This document shows, piece after piece, positions 50,725-61,924 of a DNA stretch of 64,000 nt. Position 1 is the first letter of the stretch, and each line of letters starts with the position of its first letter. The stretch covers positions 8,496,968 to 8,560,967 of the forward strand of contig VZQC01005680.1 in assembly GCA_009823505.1 (NCBI GenBank). The letters are read 5' to 3'. The notes beneath the pieces are model-generated. The model saw only the letters and a list, made by a program, of their open reading frames with translations, was not told where the DNA came from and did no database searches. The position numbers and the translations under genes are program-made. The stretch comes from Rhizomys pruinosus. Taxonomy: Eukaryota; Chordata; Mammalia; Rodentia; Spalacidae.

Positions 50725-50876
50725 GGCCGGGCATGGTGGCACATACCTTTGATCCTAGCACTTAGGAGTCAGAGGCAGGAGGATCTTTGTGAGTTCAAAG
50801 CCAGCCTGGTCTACAGAACGAGTTCCAGGACAGCTGGGGATACAGGGAGACCCTGTCTCGAAAAGACAAAAAAAGA
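50725..50876 (+). mobile_element. B1 SINE, full length
   Basis: GGCCGGGCATGGTGGCACAT through GGATACAGGGAGACCCTGTC and an A-rich tail, about 210 bp before the inferred Defb promoter region. Confidence 0.9.
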
Positions 50877-51085
50877 CTCACTAATGATATTGTCACTCAG
50901 CTAAGCTCAACATTTTAACAATTTTGCAACAAAGCAAAGTTAATATTAAAGTTTAACTTTAAGAACTTCATTGTTTATTCCTTGCAGTTTCATTGGTTCT
51001 AGGCAGTGTCAGACTAGTCAGGTCACTGGCACTTTGTCAAGCAACTTTCACCAGTGGATCAGCCAGTTGTGCAATCCTGCCTTCC

Positions 51086-51092
51086 TATAAAG
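51086..51092 (+). promoter_or_regulatory. TATA box of the second beta-defensin gene
   Basis: TATAAAG lies 95 bp before the ATG. A start near 51115 would leave a 5' UTR of about 65 bp. The spacing mirrors that of Defb1. Confidence 0.65.
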
Positions 51093-51180
51093 CAGCAGTT
51101 TGTCCTCAGGACTCAAGAGCTGCTCATCTTCCCAGGAATCCTTGGTCTTCTCTGTACCTTGGGCTCTCCCTGGAACCAAC

Positions 51181-51238
51181 ATGAGGAACCTCTGCTTTCT
51201 GCTGCTGCTCTGCTTGTACTTATCGAAGATCAATCCAG
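51181..51238 (+). CDS. Beta-defensin exon 1 (signal peptide), second defensin gene
   Basis: First coding exon of a plus-strand beta-defensin. The ATG at 51181 opens 19 codons plus one base before the donor G|GTAAGC. The peptide starts MRNLCFLLLL and ends KINP, a hydrophobic signal sequence whose MR-x-LC-x-LLL opening recalls the mouse Defb2/9/10/11 group. Phase 1 at the donor matches exon 2 at 55685. A TATA box lies about 95 bp upstream, the same promoter geometry as Defb1. Intron 1 is 4.4 kb. The gene faces away from Defb1. I do not assign an orthologue symbol. Confidence 0.9.
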
Positions 51239-52448
51239 GTAAGCACAAGGAGCAGCAGAGAGAAGCGCCTGCTGAGGGCAGGGATGTGGATGAGAGGAGA
51301 ATGGGTAGCACAGACATGATCTTGGCCAGGAAACAGGGCTAGTCACAGAAGATTTGGGCTCATCCTAGACATGGAGAAGGAACTGTAAAGAAGGACAGGA
51401 TTCTACTTTATCTGTAGAGAGGCTCCTCACACTCAGAGGCAGCTTCTGATCCCCAGAGAGACATCACCATACTCACCAATGTAAAAGCAAGAGGTACTGC
51501 TCAGGAGTCCTCTTCTTTCGTCCAAGGTGCCAACATCTAGCTTAGCCTGCCAGTTCAGCCATGGTTTGGAATTTCCAACTATTCAAGCAGCTGGGGTGTC
51601 ATAGGTGATAAGTTTCTGATCCTTATAATCCCCATCTACAGAATGAGGTTCTAAAAGAAATCCCAGCTGTTATGTTCTCTGGGGAGCATTGTGATCCTTT
51701 TCTCAACCCTCTCTGTAACATGAAAGTTCTAATTTACATTAGCTGTGGCTAAGCCCAACATACTACACTCATTCTCATAATCTCTCCCTCTGTCTTTCAA
51801 TCTCAAATAGCTCATCAGGAAATTACATTTTCATTAATATTTCATGTAAAAGCCAAAGACGACCCCTGTGTTTTAGCATATTCTAATATATTTTTCATTA
51901 GTCTATTTAGTCATTCTTCCTGAACCCAGCACCTGTCTCATGTAAGTTCATGCTTGACCTCACTAACATGAAGGTTTTTGTCTATTCTTTGAGCACATTT
52001 TCTTTCTGATGAAACCAAGACAGTCCCCCTTCCCCTGTGCTCAGGGCCACAATCTATTGCTACCATCTCATCCTATATTGTGATCTCTGGCCAGCATTTC
52101 CACTACATCCTTGGCTCTGTAATCATGAGAACCCTTCTTCCTCAAAACTTAATTACTTAGGTTGAGAATGGAAGAGAAATAGAGACAGTAAAGGAAACTG
52201 TGAATTGAGCTATAATTTGTTTCTCGAAGTTTCAAAACTTAACAAATAGTGAAATAAAACACTCCACTTATTGTGGTTGGTGTCACATTATTTCCATCAA
52301 CAGGAAGACCATCTGTTCTACCAATGTTGTTAAAAAACCCCAATTCATCTTTTCAAGAGTTTAGGGGGCAAAAATATAAATATCAGAACTCAGCAAAATG
52401 TAGGGTTATTGTAATGGGATAATGAAAGAAACAGAGACATTTTATTGG

Positions 52449-52558
52449 AAATATTATCCATGCATTTGTTTGGAACTCTTCTTTTATGTACATACTTTAT
52501 CAATTTGATATTTTCAGCTACCTTTTTTTGGGAGAGAGGTGAGCGAATGGCTATTCAT
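52449..52558 (+). repeat. Intronic direct repeat, copy 1
   Basis: About 110 bp, nearly identical to 52999-53107. Both start AAATATTATCCATGCATTTG and end GGCTATTCAT. Confidence 0.92.
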
Positions 52559-52998
52559 TGAATATCATTGAATTTCTCTGAGTTCCAGGGTTGTCTTCAA
52601 TTTAAAGGAGAAAATACATGCCCCCAGAAGAATAATTGCATAAATCATAGTGTTAATCATCCATCAGAGTGAAAGTGGAAATATTGGATTAAACACAGGA
52701 TAGATCATATAATTAGCTCTCCTCAGGTGAAAATTGAGCAAATATATCTCACACCAAAATAAGACTGAAGTCTCTAACTAAAACACATTATGTAATTTAT
52801 CTGAAAATATGTTCAGAGTTATTACATTTCTCTATCTGTAACTTATTCTGCCTTCCTTGTAGCTTTCAAATCCATTGTCTTATATTGTATGGTTTTAGTG
52901 TTTGATCTATATGTGCTGGGATTTCCTTTCCTTGTACTATTTGAAGTTCTCTGGTCCTCCTGTAATTGGATATGTATGGATTTGAGAAATTTTAACAA

Positions 52999-53107
52999 AA
53001 ATATTATCCATGCATTTGTTTGGAACTCTTCTTTTATGTACATACTTTATCAATTTGATATTTTCAGCTGCCTTTCTTGGGAGAGAGGTGAACAAATGGC
53101 TATTCAT
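52999..53107 (+). repeat. Intronic direct repeat, copy 2
   Basis: Partner of 52449-52558, with a few substitutions and a short indel. Spacing 550 bp. Confidence 0.92.
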
Positions 53108-53835
53108 GCCAGATAGGGCACTAAAGATGGACTAAAGAAAGGATTGTTTATATTTCCAAATTAAAGAAACAATAAGTATATTTAGATTACTTACAGAAGA
53201 AGTAAAAGTCCCAACCACTCTGGGTGACAACCTCATAGAAGTTGCTTCACATGATAGTCTAGCATCTCCTGAAGACCAAATGTAGCTGGGTGACAGAGAA
53301 AAATTTCAGTGATATCTCAGAGGATAGTCTCATAATCATCCTGATCTTATTGCATTGGATGTGAACAGCCCCAAGTATATAGTGATATACCCAGCTGTAA
53401 TTACACTGACTCATTTTTTTGCCATGAGAAGTATTGTTAATTGTCAATACAGCAACTTTTGCTCTGTGAGGGCAGATGATAAGGTCATTGTATCTTGGAA
53501 CGTCTCAAGGGGTACCCCAGTAATGGTGAGTTGGGGTGATCCAGGGGAGGCTGAGCCCGTTAGTACCACATACTGATGGTCAAAGAAGTCCTTTAATTAG
53601 AAAAGAAAAGCCTATGGCCAAGAGTGGGTTAACTTCCAAAAGAACTATCAATGATGAGAGGATGGAGAGAGATTTCTAAAGTCTTAAACCATGATTACAT
53701 CACCAGGGACAAAGACAATAACCAAAGATACATCAGATCATCATAGTTACATCAGACCAGGGGCAGGTCATTCAACAAGGAAGTTTTCAGTTAACAAAAA
53801 GGTTCTAAATTTCAGTTACTAAAAACAAGTTTCTG

Positions 53836-54095
53836 GGGTTGGAGAGATGGCTTAGCAGTTAAGAGCACTGACTGCTCTTGCAGAGAACCTGGGTTCGATT
53901 CCCAGCACCCACATGGCAGTGGCTAAGAACCACCTTTAAAGGTGGTGGTGCACCCCTCTAATACCAGCACTCAGAAGGCAGAGGCAGGCAGATCTCTGTG
54001 AGTTTGAGGCCAGCCTGGTCTACAAAGTGAGTTCCAGGCCAGCTGGGGCTACAGGGAGACCCTGTCTCAACAAACAAACAAACAAACAAACAACC
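53836..54095 (+). mobile_element. B2-B1 composite SINE
   Basis: The B2 5' part (GGGTTGGAGAGATGGCTTAG to GGCTAAGAACC, to about 53932) runs without a break into B1 from GGTGGTGGTGCACCCCTCTA onward, ending CTACAGGGAGACCCTGTCTC and (AAAC)n. Confidence 0.8.
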
Positions 54096-55684
54096 GCAAG
54101 TTTCTCAGAGTTGCAGAGACAACGGACTCCCTGGAGATGCAGGTTTCCCTCAGAAAGGATATTCTGTCTGACTTCTTGTAAGTTTCCCAGTTCTGTAGAA
54201 ACAATGGACTCCCTGCAAATGCAAGTGACCTAGAGGCTGTCTTGAGGGATCAACTGGGTGACTTTTGCCCAAGAAGATTCTCCAAATAAGAAATGAAATG
54301 ATTGAAAATTTCCTCATCCTTCACTTTCATCTCCATGGCATCACAGACTACTTAAATAATTTGTGGAGATGGAAATTTTCTGCATATGTAAAATTCAGGA
54401 ACCACAAAACAAACATTGCAACTGAGCACTTCAATCTATCTAATACATATACATTTATTTAAATATGAATTGGTATATAATTAAAGATGATCACATAGGA
54501 CTTGGTAACTATGCAGTGAACAAAGCAAGAACAGCAAAATATCTTTCTTGGTTGGTGAAATAGTGACTAGGATTAAATCCAAAATCAAAGGAGAAATCCT
54601 CATTTGAAGATCCCAGGAGGGCAAATTCAGTAACATGACATCTTTTCAAGATATAGACAGGGCTTCATATTGGGAAAGGCTAGAGAATGAACCTGCTTTG
54701 GCTTTCACAACGAGGACCAGAGTAACAAAAATTTATTTATTTCCTATCAGTTTTAGAGATTTGCAGTGTGGCATCATGACAGCAAGAAGCTTGGTTTCTC
54801 CTGAGATTTCTGTTACTGGCCTGACTTGGAACATTCTTCCTGTGTCCTCACTCAACTTTCTGATGTCTTACTGTCTTTTTTTTGTCTTACTGTCGTAATG
54901 TCTTCTTCAAGTCACATTAATGCAACTCTAAATGCTCTGTCACCAAAATCAACCACAGTCTAAAGCATTAGGGAATTACAGCTTCCAAGCAGCAATTTTC
55001 AGACTAGAGACAATCTATGAACTCACCAGTGGATTCTGGCAAAGTGATGGCAATTTCACAGAACAATTTTTTTCCCTAACAGATACTGTTGAACTATAAA
55101 CTAGGATACTTTCTGATGATGATGTATGGTGATATTCCACAGAATATTATTCCAATATTAATTCTAATTTCATAAACCTGCGTCATCTTCACAGGGTTTC
55201 CATAATTTCAGCCTAACATTAATGATCATATGTTTTAATGAAATGGTGGTATGAAAGACTTGAAACTGAGACTCAAGTTAAAGACTGGTCTAAATAAAGA
55301 GAACTGGTGAGACAGGTCAGGAAAAGCTCATGGTGTGACAGCCCCAGTGGCATTTTGGAAATAGATGACACTGAGTGTGAGGATTGGTTATGTGGGGTAG
55401 TACATTCATTAGTATATCACGAGTAGTATATCACGAGCTCCCTGCATACCAAAAATCTCTCAACAAAAGAAAACTTCAGTCAGAATTCTGTAACTCATCC
55501 TTGGCAAACAATGTATACACAGGAGTGATTTAATTAATAGTTCCATTGAACAATTACGTGGAAATTTCTGGTAAAATTTTTCTCTGCTGTGCTTTGCCAT
55601 GCTGTCTGTCTCATGTTCACCAAATGTCCCCAATCTTTGTGTTTACAACTCCAAGTCTAAAGTGTGTCTGTCTTCTTCTTACAG

Positions 55685-55830
55685 GGGCTGGTGGTCTATC
55701 TGATCGTGTAGCTGAATACACTTGCCCCATAATTGGAGGATTCTGTGCCAACACCACTTGCCCTTCCACAGCGCACGTTGTGGGAACATGCAAACCAAGC
55801 CAACGCTACTGCTGTATGATCAACGAGTAA
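55685..55830 (+). CDS. Beta-defensin exon 2 (mature peptide), second defensin gene
   Basis: Second coding exon, entered in phase 1 after a pyrimidine-rich TTCTTACAG acceptor and ending at TAA (55828-55830). The joined product has 67 residues. Cysteines at 33, 40, 45, 55, 62 and 63 give the exact C-x6-C-x4-C-x9-C-x6-CC spacing, and GGFC sits at 37-40. It resembles the Defb1 exon in this window (GGFC, TCPS, G-T-C-K-P, CC), so the two are paralogues. The predicted mature peptide has three Lys/Arg and three Asp/Glu, so it is about neutral, unlike most antimicrobial beta-defensins. It also holds an N-T-T sequon at residue 42, between the second and third cysteines. The frame is intact, so it is probably a functional secreted peptide. 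Confidence 0.9.
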
Positions 55831-56780
55831 TTAAAAATGAGCACATACAAATCAAGTGATGAATGCACATTCATTACTTTAACAAAAAAAAGACTCTTGA
55901 AACTATCTAAATCAGATGAAAATGAAACATTTTCAGGATGTGGGAGAGAGGGGAGATTATTAGTTTAGCAAAGGTTTGGAAGTGGAGACAGAGACATTTT
56001 GAAAACTCCACTGGTCCTCAGTAATGATGGTGATGATTTGAGTGATAGCATTTTTACTTGTTTTGATTATTAATCACCAAAAAAGACATCCACATTGTGG
56101 AAGGCTCATAAGGCACTTTTGGAGGTGCACACAGCTGTAAGCCCTTCTAGGGGTTCAAAGAGGGTGATGCCTTTTCTGAGGTGTCAGCAGTCAGTTCACA
56201 CAATCGTCTTCTGCACATTCAGCCCTCTGCTTATTCATGCAGTGTTATAACGAGTCTATGGATTAAATTTTACATCAGAACCTCATTTATAACCATTAAT
56301 TGCACATCAAAATTTAATCGTCTAAAGTTAATGTCTAGATTTTCAGATCAATATACATTTTATTCAGCCACAACTGAACCTAGCTATACATTGTGAAGCT
56401 TTGGCAGGTCTCTGTCACATGAGTGTTTTTGGTCTTTCTCATGGTTATATAGCATGCACTTATATAGCAATAAGTGCAGCAAAGCCAGTCCCTTTCTGTT
56501 TTCTCCAAACCAACTCATCACTTGGTGACATACATGATGCTGCTCTTAACTCTGTCTCTGAAAATTCATTTCCAGTACTATGATTCATAAACATGAATAA
56601 AAGTCATTCATGAAGTGGTCAGGCCTTTCCTTCTGGCTAGTAGGGTCCAGCACAATCTATTCCTATTATCTCTCCTTGGGTCTTGGACCTGTCCCTCTCT
56701 GGAAGCTTGAGAGTATGTGACTTACATGCAGTCCACCTTACATTGTCCAAATCCCAGTGTGTTCCTGTGTTGTATGTAAG
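55831..56780. other. 3' flank of the second beta-defensin
   Basis: Unique-looking. ATTAAA overlaps the stop region at 55830-55835, and AATAAAAG lies near 56597. Which one is the poly(A) signal is unclear. Confidence 0.45.
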
Positions 56781-57049
56781 AAATTCATCTCAACTTCAAG
56801 GATAGGCACTACGTTAGGGGGAAAGGATTAAAAAAAATCATTACAATTTAAATGATGGGAACTACCTGATAGTGAAAGGATGTAAAAAAGTTATTCCAAA
56901 AAAATAGCCCTATGAAACAAGCAGACATTGCATTCTAACATCGGGAAAATAAATTTCAAATTAAAAATAATCAGAAGGTATAAAGGATGTCGTTTCATTC
57001 TTACTAAAAGGAACAATTGAGGAAGAAGGTATTAAAATCATTAACATGA

Positions 57050-57310
57050 GGGGCTGGAGAGATGGCCTAGCGGTTAAGAGCGCTGACTGCTCTTGCAGAG
57101 GACCCGGGTTCAATCCCCAGCACCCACATGGCGGCCGAGAACCGTCTGAATACTCCAATTCCAGGAGAACTCCAGTTCCACGGGATTCCGACACCCTCTT
57201 CTGACCTCCCTCCGCGGCATTGCACGACACGGGTGCACAGACCTGCATGCAGACAGTACATTCATACACATACAGAAATAAATAAAATTTATAAAAATAA
57301 AAAATAAAAG
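57050..57310 (+). mobile_element. B2 SINE, young subfamily, inside L1
   Basis: Full length with the 17-bp duplication. Flanking CATTAACATGA (57039-57049 and 57311-57321). Confidence 0.93.
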
Positions 57311-57435
57311 CATTAACATGAAAAAAATCATTAACCTGCATGCACCAATCTCTCGTGCACCAAATTTCATAAAATCAGTACTGCAGCACTTTAGGAAACA
57401 GATTAAGTCCAGCTCATTAATAAGAAGTGAATTCA

Positions 57436-58692
57436 GCTAGGTCAGCAGGTTTGGGTCGGTGCCTCTGCACCTTTGTGCGGGCTGGCCAGAAGTCACTCAG
57501 GCAGGTACTGGGGCATGGGCTAGGTCAGGCATATATGCCCCCATACCTGAAATCGGTGAAAATCCAAGTGGACTTTTTTTTGGAGAACCTTCAGAACAAG
57601 AAGAGAAGAGTGCTTTGACTTCCAATATCCAATATATAAACAAAATTGAAAGCCTGAAAACTAGACAAGTCAATACTCCATAAACAAGGAGGAGGAAAGA
57701 AAACAAAAAACATCTGAAGGAGGAAAGCAAAACCATCTGCTAACATAGTGAAAAAGGTATTTGTGATCTGAACCACAAAAGGGAAGCCCACATGCCAGGG
57801 ACACGATGAAGGGACAACATGGGAAAGGCACAGGATAATCCTGCACCAGGCTCTACCAAACCTGTTGGAGATAGCTACAATGGGATCGGATCCCCTTGGA
57901 GGAGACCCAAGGAGCAGATCTTAGAGGAATAATTGCAGACCTATGCACAGAAATTAAAGAACATAAAGAGGAATTCAGAGAACTAAAGAGAGAGAATGAA
58001 AAACTCAAAAAGGACCTAGAGGGATACAATGACAAACATCAGAAAGAACTAAAGGAACAGATTGACAAACTCCAGAAAGAACTAGAGGGAGAAAAAAATA
58101 AAGAATATAGNCTGTTTAAATACCTATATATCTAATTGCTTGTGCTTCATTAGTAGGATCGAAAGGTTATTCCTGGACAAACTGTCAGCCCATGAAAGGA
58201 AACAGCCAGAACTGACCAGAGTCCAAGACAACAGCTCCAGAGAAAGTAGACTGTTTTGCTTCTCATCCACCTGTGCCCCTTTTCTAAGCCCAGGGAACAA
58301 TCTGCAGAAGAGGGGGCATGGTAGAATGTAAGGGCTGCGATTGGGGTGAATGGTGAAACTACAGCAATATAGTGTGGACACTCATTTGATCAACTTGATT
58401 GAACATACAAGTCCCCCCCAACTGGATGGTGGGACTCATGAGCTGTGTGGGTTTGGGCACAACTGCCTGCAAATTGGTTTTACATGAAGGATGCTTGTAC
58501 GCATAAATTATCACTTATTGCTAAAAACTGAAAAAAAAACTGAGAGAAAGATGCAGGACAGTTATGGCAGAATGCATGATTTGGGATGGGGTGGGGTGTG
58601 GTGGGGGGAAGGGAAAGGGAAATATGCCTGAACTGAATTGGAAAATGATGTAGGAAATACACAAAGCATCAATAAACAAACAAACAAACAAA
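57436..58692 (+). mobile_element. Half-L1-like chimeric retroposon, copy 3 (longest)
   Basis: A 1.26-kb unit enclosed by a perfect 14-bp duplication AAGAAGTGAATTCA (57422-57435 and 58693-58706). It holds L1-type 5' UTR sequence (57436 to about 57800), an ORF1 N-terminal coiled coil (57896-58110, rich in Glu/Lys heptads), then, after one ambiguous base at 58111, the same tail as copies 1 and 2, ending in (AAAC)n. ORF2 is absent. The N may hide missing sequence. Confidence 0.78.
58111..58111. other. Ambiguous base (N) at the element junction
   Basis: The only N seen in the window. It sits exactly between the ORF1 fragment and the common tail of the half-L1-like element, so it may mark an assembly join. 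Confidence 0.9.
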
Positions 58693-58885
58693 AAGAAGTG
58701 AATTCAATACATCATTATCTCTGATAGGCAGGTCAACCAGACAAAGAACACCCAAAGAGTCATCTAAATAAAGTAATATCATACAATAAGTGTACCTAAA
58801 AGATATCTACTGAATATTCCATCCATACAACAACAACACAAAATGGTTTACTGATACACTCAAGAAATTCCCTGATTAGAGGCAA

Positions 58886-59095
58886 AAGAGAGGCCTCAGT
58901 GGTTAGGATCTCTTTCAGAGCACCCAGGTTCAGTTTCCAGCACCCACATGGTGGCTAAGAACCATCTGTAAGTCCAGATTCAGAGCATCTGATGCCCTCT
59001 TCAGCCCTCCAGATGCATAGCTTGCGTGTACTGCACTCACATGCATGAGGGAAAAACATTCACATACATAAAAATAAACAAATAAAGGTCTTCGA
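58886..59095 (+). mobile_element. B2 SINE, old
   Basis: AGAGGCCTCAGTGGTTAGGA, AGCACCCACATGGTGGCTAA and ATCTGATGCCCTCTTCAG. No 17-bp duplication. Confidence 0.7.
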
Positions 59096-59159
59096 TTAAA
59101 AAATTCAAAGAGTAAAACAGAAAATAGGAAAATTAACTACCAAAATTTATGTTAGAAAT

Positions 59160-60470
59160 TTTCTCCTGCCATTTCGTGGACACCAGGGAAGTGAGAGCAT
59201 CTGTAGGAGCTGAAGCTGAGGGGAGCAGTTGGGCCTGTCGAGCGCGTGGATTGGAGCCTCAGCATTTCGAACTCAGCATCTGGAAATGCATCATGATTCC
59301 TGTCCCTTGGACTGTAAGGTTTATGAAGATAATCTTAGAAACAATGGCATCAAGACTGAATTGGAATGGGCTTTTGGCTATTATGGACCACTCCAAAGTG
59401 TGTGGGTTGCTAGAAACCCCCCAGGCTTTACTTTTGTTGAATTCGAAGATCCCCGAGATGCAGCTGATGCTGTCTGAGAGGTAGATGGAAGAACACTATG
59501 TGGCTGCCGTGTGAGAGTGGAATTGTCGAATGGTGAAAAAAGAAGTCGAAATCGTGGCCCACCTCCCTCTTGGGGCGGACACCCTCGAGGTGATTACCGA
59601 AGGAGGAGTCCTCCATCTTGGTGCAGATCTCCAAGAAGGAGAAGCTTCTCTGGAAGCTGGAGCAGGTCACTTTCTAGAGATAGAAGAAGAGAAAGATCAC
59701 TGTCTCGTGAGAGAAATCACAAGCCATCTCGATCCTTCTCTAGGTCTCAAAGCTGATCTAGGTCAAATGAAAGAAAATAGAAGACCAGTGTGCAAGAGCA
59801 GAAGTGTACAGGGAGTAACTTCATTTTGACAGGAGTATGTACAGGAATTTCAAGTTTTGTTTTGGTCTTTATAAGCTTGGTGCATTTTTAAGATGTTTTA
59901 GCTGTTCAAATTTATTTGTCTCTTAGAACAGTGACATGCATAACAATGTAATTCTCTCTCTGTGGTTTCAAATGGATCACAAGAGGCATGTAATACCAAG
60001 AATTTTTAGTTTACAATATTCCCTTAAGCAAGATTGAATTTGCTTTCAACTTTAGTTTTTCATAGACTGAAATAGACCTCAAAATTCTGCTCAGATAAAG
60101 TGTGATACGCTAATGTTACAGAAAAAAACTGGAAGAAATTGAGTAGTTCTTTTATAGCTGGGCTACAGTATAGAGCTGCATGATAAGGCAGTCTGTAAAG
60201 GCCAGCAGGTAAAGATGGGAATTGTGCTCCAATAAACTGCAGGTTTGAACAATCTAGTTCTCATTCTCAACCTGATTGCCTAATTGGTGTAGAAATCTAA
60301 TAAATTTCAAGGTAATTCACCATTGCTTAGGTCATAGATGAATGCATAGCTGTTCGTAACATTCTCTATTTGGAAATTTGAGGTTTCAAAATACCAATGT
60401 CCTGTCAGTTTAAGGGGACATTGTAGAGCTGAACTTTTGAGTTACTGTGCAAGATTTTTTTTTCCATGCT
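59160..60470 (+). pseudogene. Srsf3: Srsf3 processed pseudogene
   Basis: Intronless copy of Srsf3 (SRp20), a nuclear SR splicing factor. The coding relic 59286-59780 is exactly 164 codons plus stop, the length of SRSF3, with no indel. It starts [13 protein letters not shown] and keeps the RRM, including [20 protein letters not shown], then the Arg/Ser domain ending SRSNERK. Two Arg codons have become TGA stops (codon 64, 59475-59477, and codon 157, 59754-59756). Other missense changes are present. About 120 bp of 5' UTR and several hundred bp of 3' UTR accompany it. The 3' end is uncertain, before the AT tract at 60500. Not expected to make protein. Confidence 0.9.
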
Positions 60471-60499
60471 GGCATTGTAGTGTTTGTGAGAATGTTTTC

Positions 60500-60545
60500 A
60501 TATATATATATATATATAGTATAATTATATATATATATATATAAT
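60500..60545. repeat. (AT)n microsatellite
   Basis: Two AT runs separated by AGTATAATT, able to fold as a hairpin. Confidence 0.9.
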
Positions 60546-61785
60546 TTCTGAATATACCTTATAAAGTTAAAATAGGCACCTAAATGAATATCCAAACAAA
60601 TTTATACAAAGTTTCAAAACACAATTGAAAGGTAAGATTCTAAAATCTTTAAAGGAATAGAAAAATACAGGACTTTCATGCTGTAAGAAAAGGATCAAAG
60701 ATCATAGGGAAATAAATTCACCATTCTCAAGGAAAATGGTCCCTTCGATAAAACTCACGTGTGATTGGCTAAATGATAGTCAACTTGACAAATTTGGAAT
60801 TACCTGGAATACACAAGTCTGTGTGCGTGTATGAGGGTGTTTTCAGGAAGCTTTTACTGGGGCAGAATGATCCATCCTCAGTGTAGATACTCCTACCCCA
60901 GGGCTTAGGGACAGGGGCTGAACAAAAAGGAAAGGATTCTCAATTTTAACCCATAAAGACCAATCTGTACTCCCCATGTCTTCTTGTGTGTGTGGCCATG
61001 TACTGGAGCCCAGTCATTCTACCATGCCCAGAATCTGAAGGAAGACTAACTCTACTATTTCCAGAGAAAAATGACAAAGTGTTGGTAGTGAGGAGTGGAG
61101 CTGGTACCTTTGGGAGGATTTGAGGAAGGTGTGGATATGAACAGCATACACTACATTAAATTCTAAAAGAATCTAAGAACTTACAATTTTTATATAAAGG
61201 AAAGGGTGATCTTAGCACCAGCATTCATCTTTCTACTTGATCACTGCAAATGCAGTGCAATTACTTTGCTTCACACTCCTGTCTTCACAGACCACACAAC
61301 TCCCCAGACAATATGGACAGTGCCCTCAGATCATGAGCCAACAGGAACCCCTTTATTCCTTAGGTTTCTTTTATCAGATTTTTTTCTGAGCAGTAAGGAG
61401 GGTGTATAATGAAAATTGGTACTAAATAATGGAATCATTGCTGTGATAAGCCTCTACATATAGTTAATGGGCTTTTGAAACTGTTTGTAGAAGGAAAGTG
61501 GTAGCTGCAGGCAAAAGAAAGTCTCCTTTGCTATAAGCAGAGCTTAATGGGCCATTCTGGTGGGGTTAGGATGATCAGAAAACTGACAAAAATGATGACC
61601 AGAGGATTGAGATACAAAGATCTAGAAGGAAATGCAGACTCTATTGCAAATTGACTAGCAGCTACTCATGTTACATTCTTACAAAAAAAAATCTATGAAC
61701 AACTGCCTATGTCCTAAACTTTTAAGTAAGGTTTCATTCAGAAAAATAGAGTAAACTGTTTGGCATAGGAATTAAAAAAAATAAT
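60546..61785. other. Unassigned intergenic sequence
   Basis: Unique-looking, A/T-rich. No gene supported. Confidence 0.5.
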
Positions 61786-61905
61786 TTTATTGATGAATTG
61801 TATACTTCATTCATTAACTTTCAGTCCAATTTAGACACAATCCCCTCTCCCTTCCCCCATCCCACCCCTGTTCATGCATTCTTCCAAAGCAAGTGCAGGG
61901 CAATG
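61786..61905 (-). mobile_element. L1 3' end fragment, antisense
   Basis: TTTTATTGATGAATTG and CCAATTTAGACACAATCCCC resemble 8790-8900. Lies head-on against the next L1 promoter. Confidence 0.5.
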
Positions 61906-61924
61906 AGTTAAAAACATATTTTGG

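Larger units (their letters stand above)
51239..55684 (+). other. Intron 1 of the second beta-defensin
   Basis: This 4446-bp intron is bounded by GT and AG in phase 1. Most of it is unique-looking A/T-rich sequence. It contains a 110-bp direct repeat (52449-52558 and 52999-53107), a B2/B1 composite SINE (53836-54095), and a diverged 47-bp tandem repeat (about 54098-54145 and 54178-54225). I see no further exon. Confidence 0.75.
56781..58890 (+). mobile_element. Old L1 ORF2 fragment with nested insertions
   Basis: Old ORF2 endonuclease region in pieces 56781-57049, 57311-57435 and 58693-58890. Interrupted by a B2 and a half-L1-like element, each with flanking duplications. Confidence 0.75.

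Noticed and set aside
57067..57370. Overlapping 64-126-codon minus-strand frames
   Set aside because: They run through a B2 and flanking L1 and are repeat shadows.
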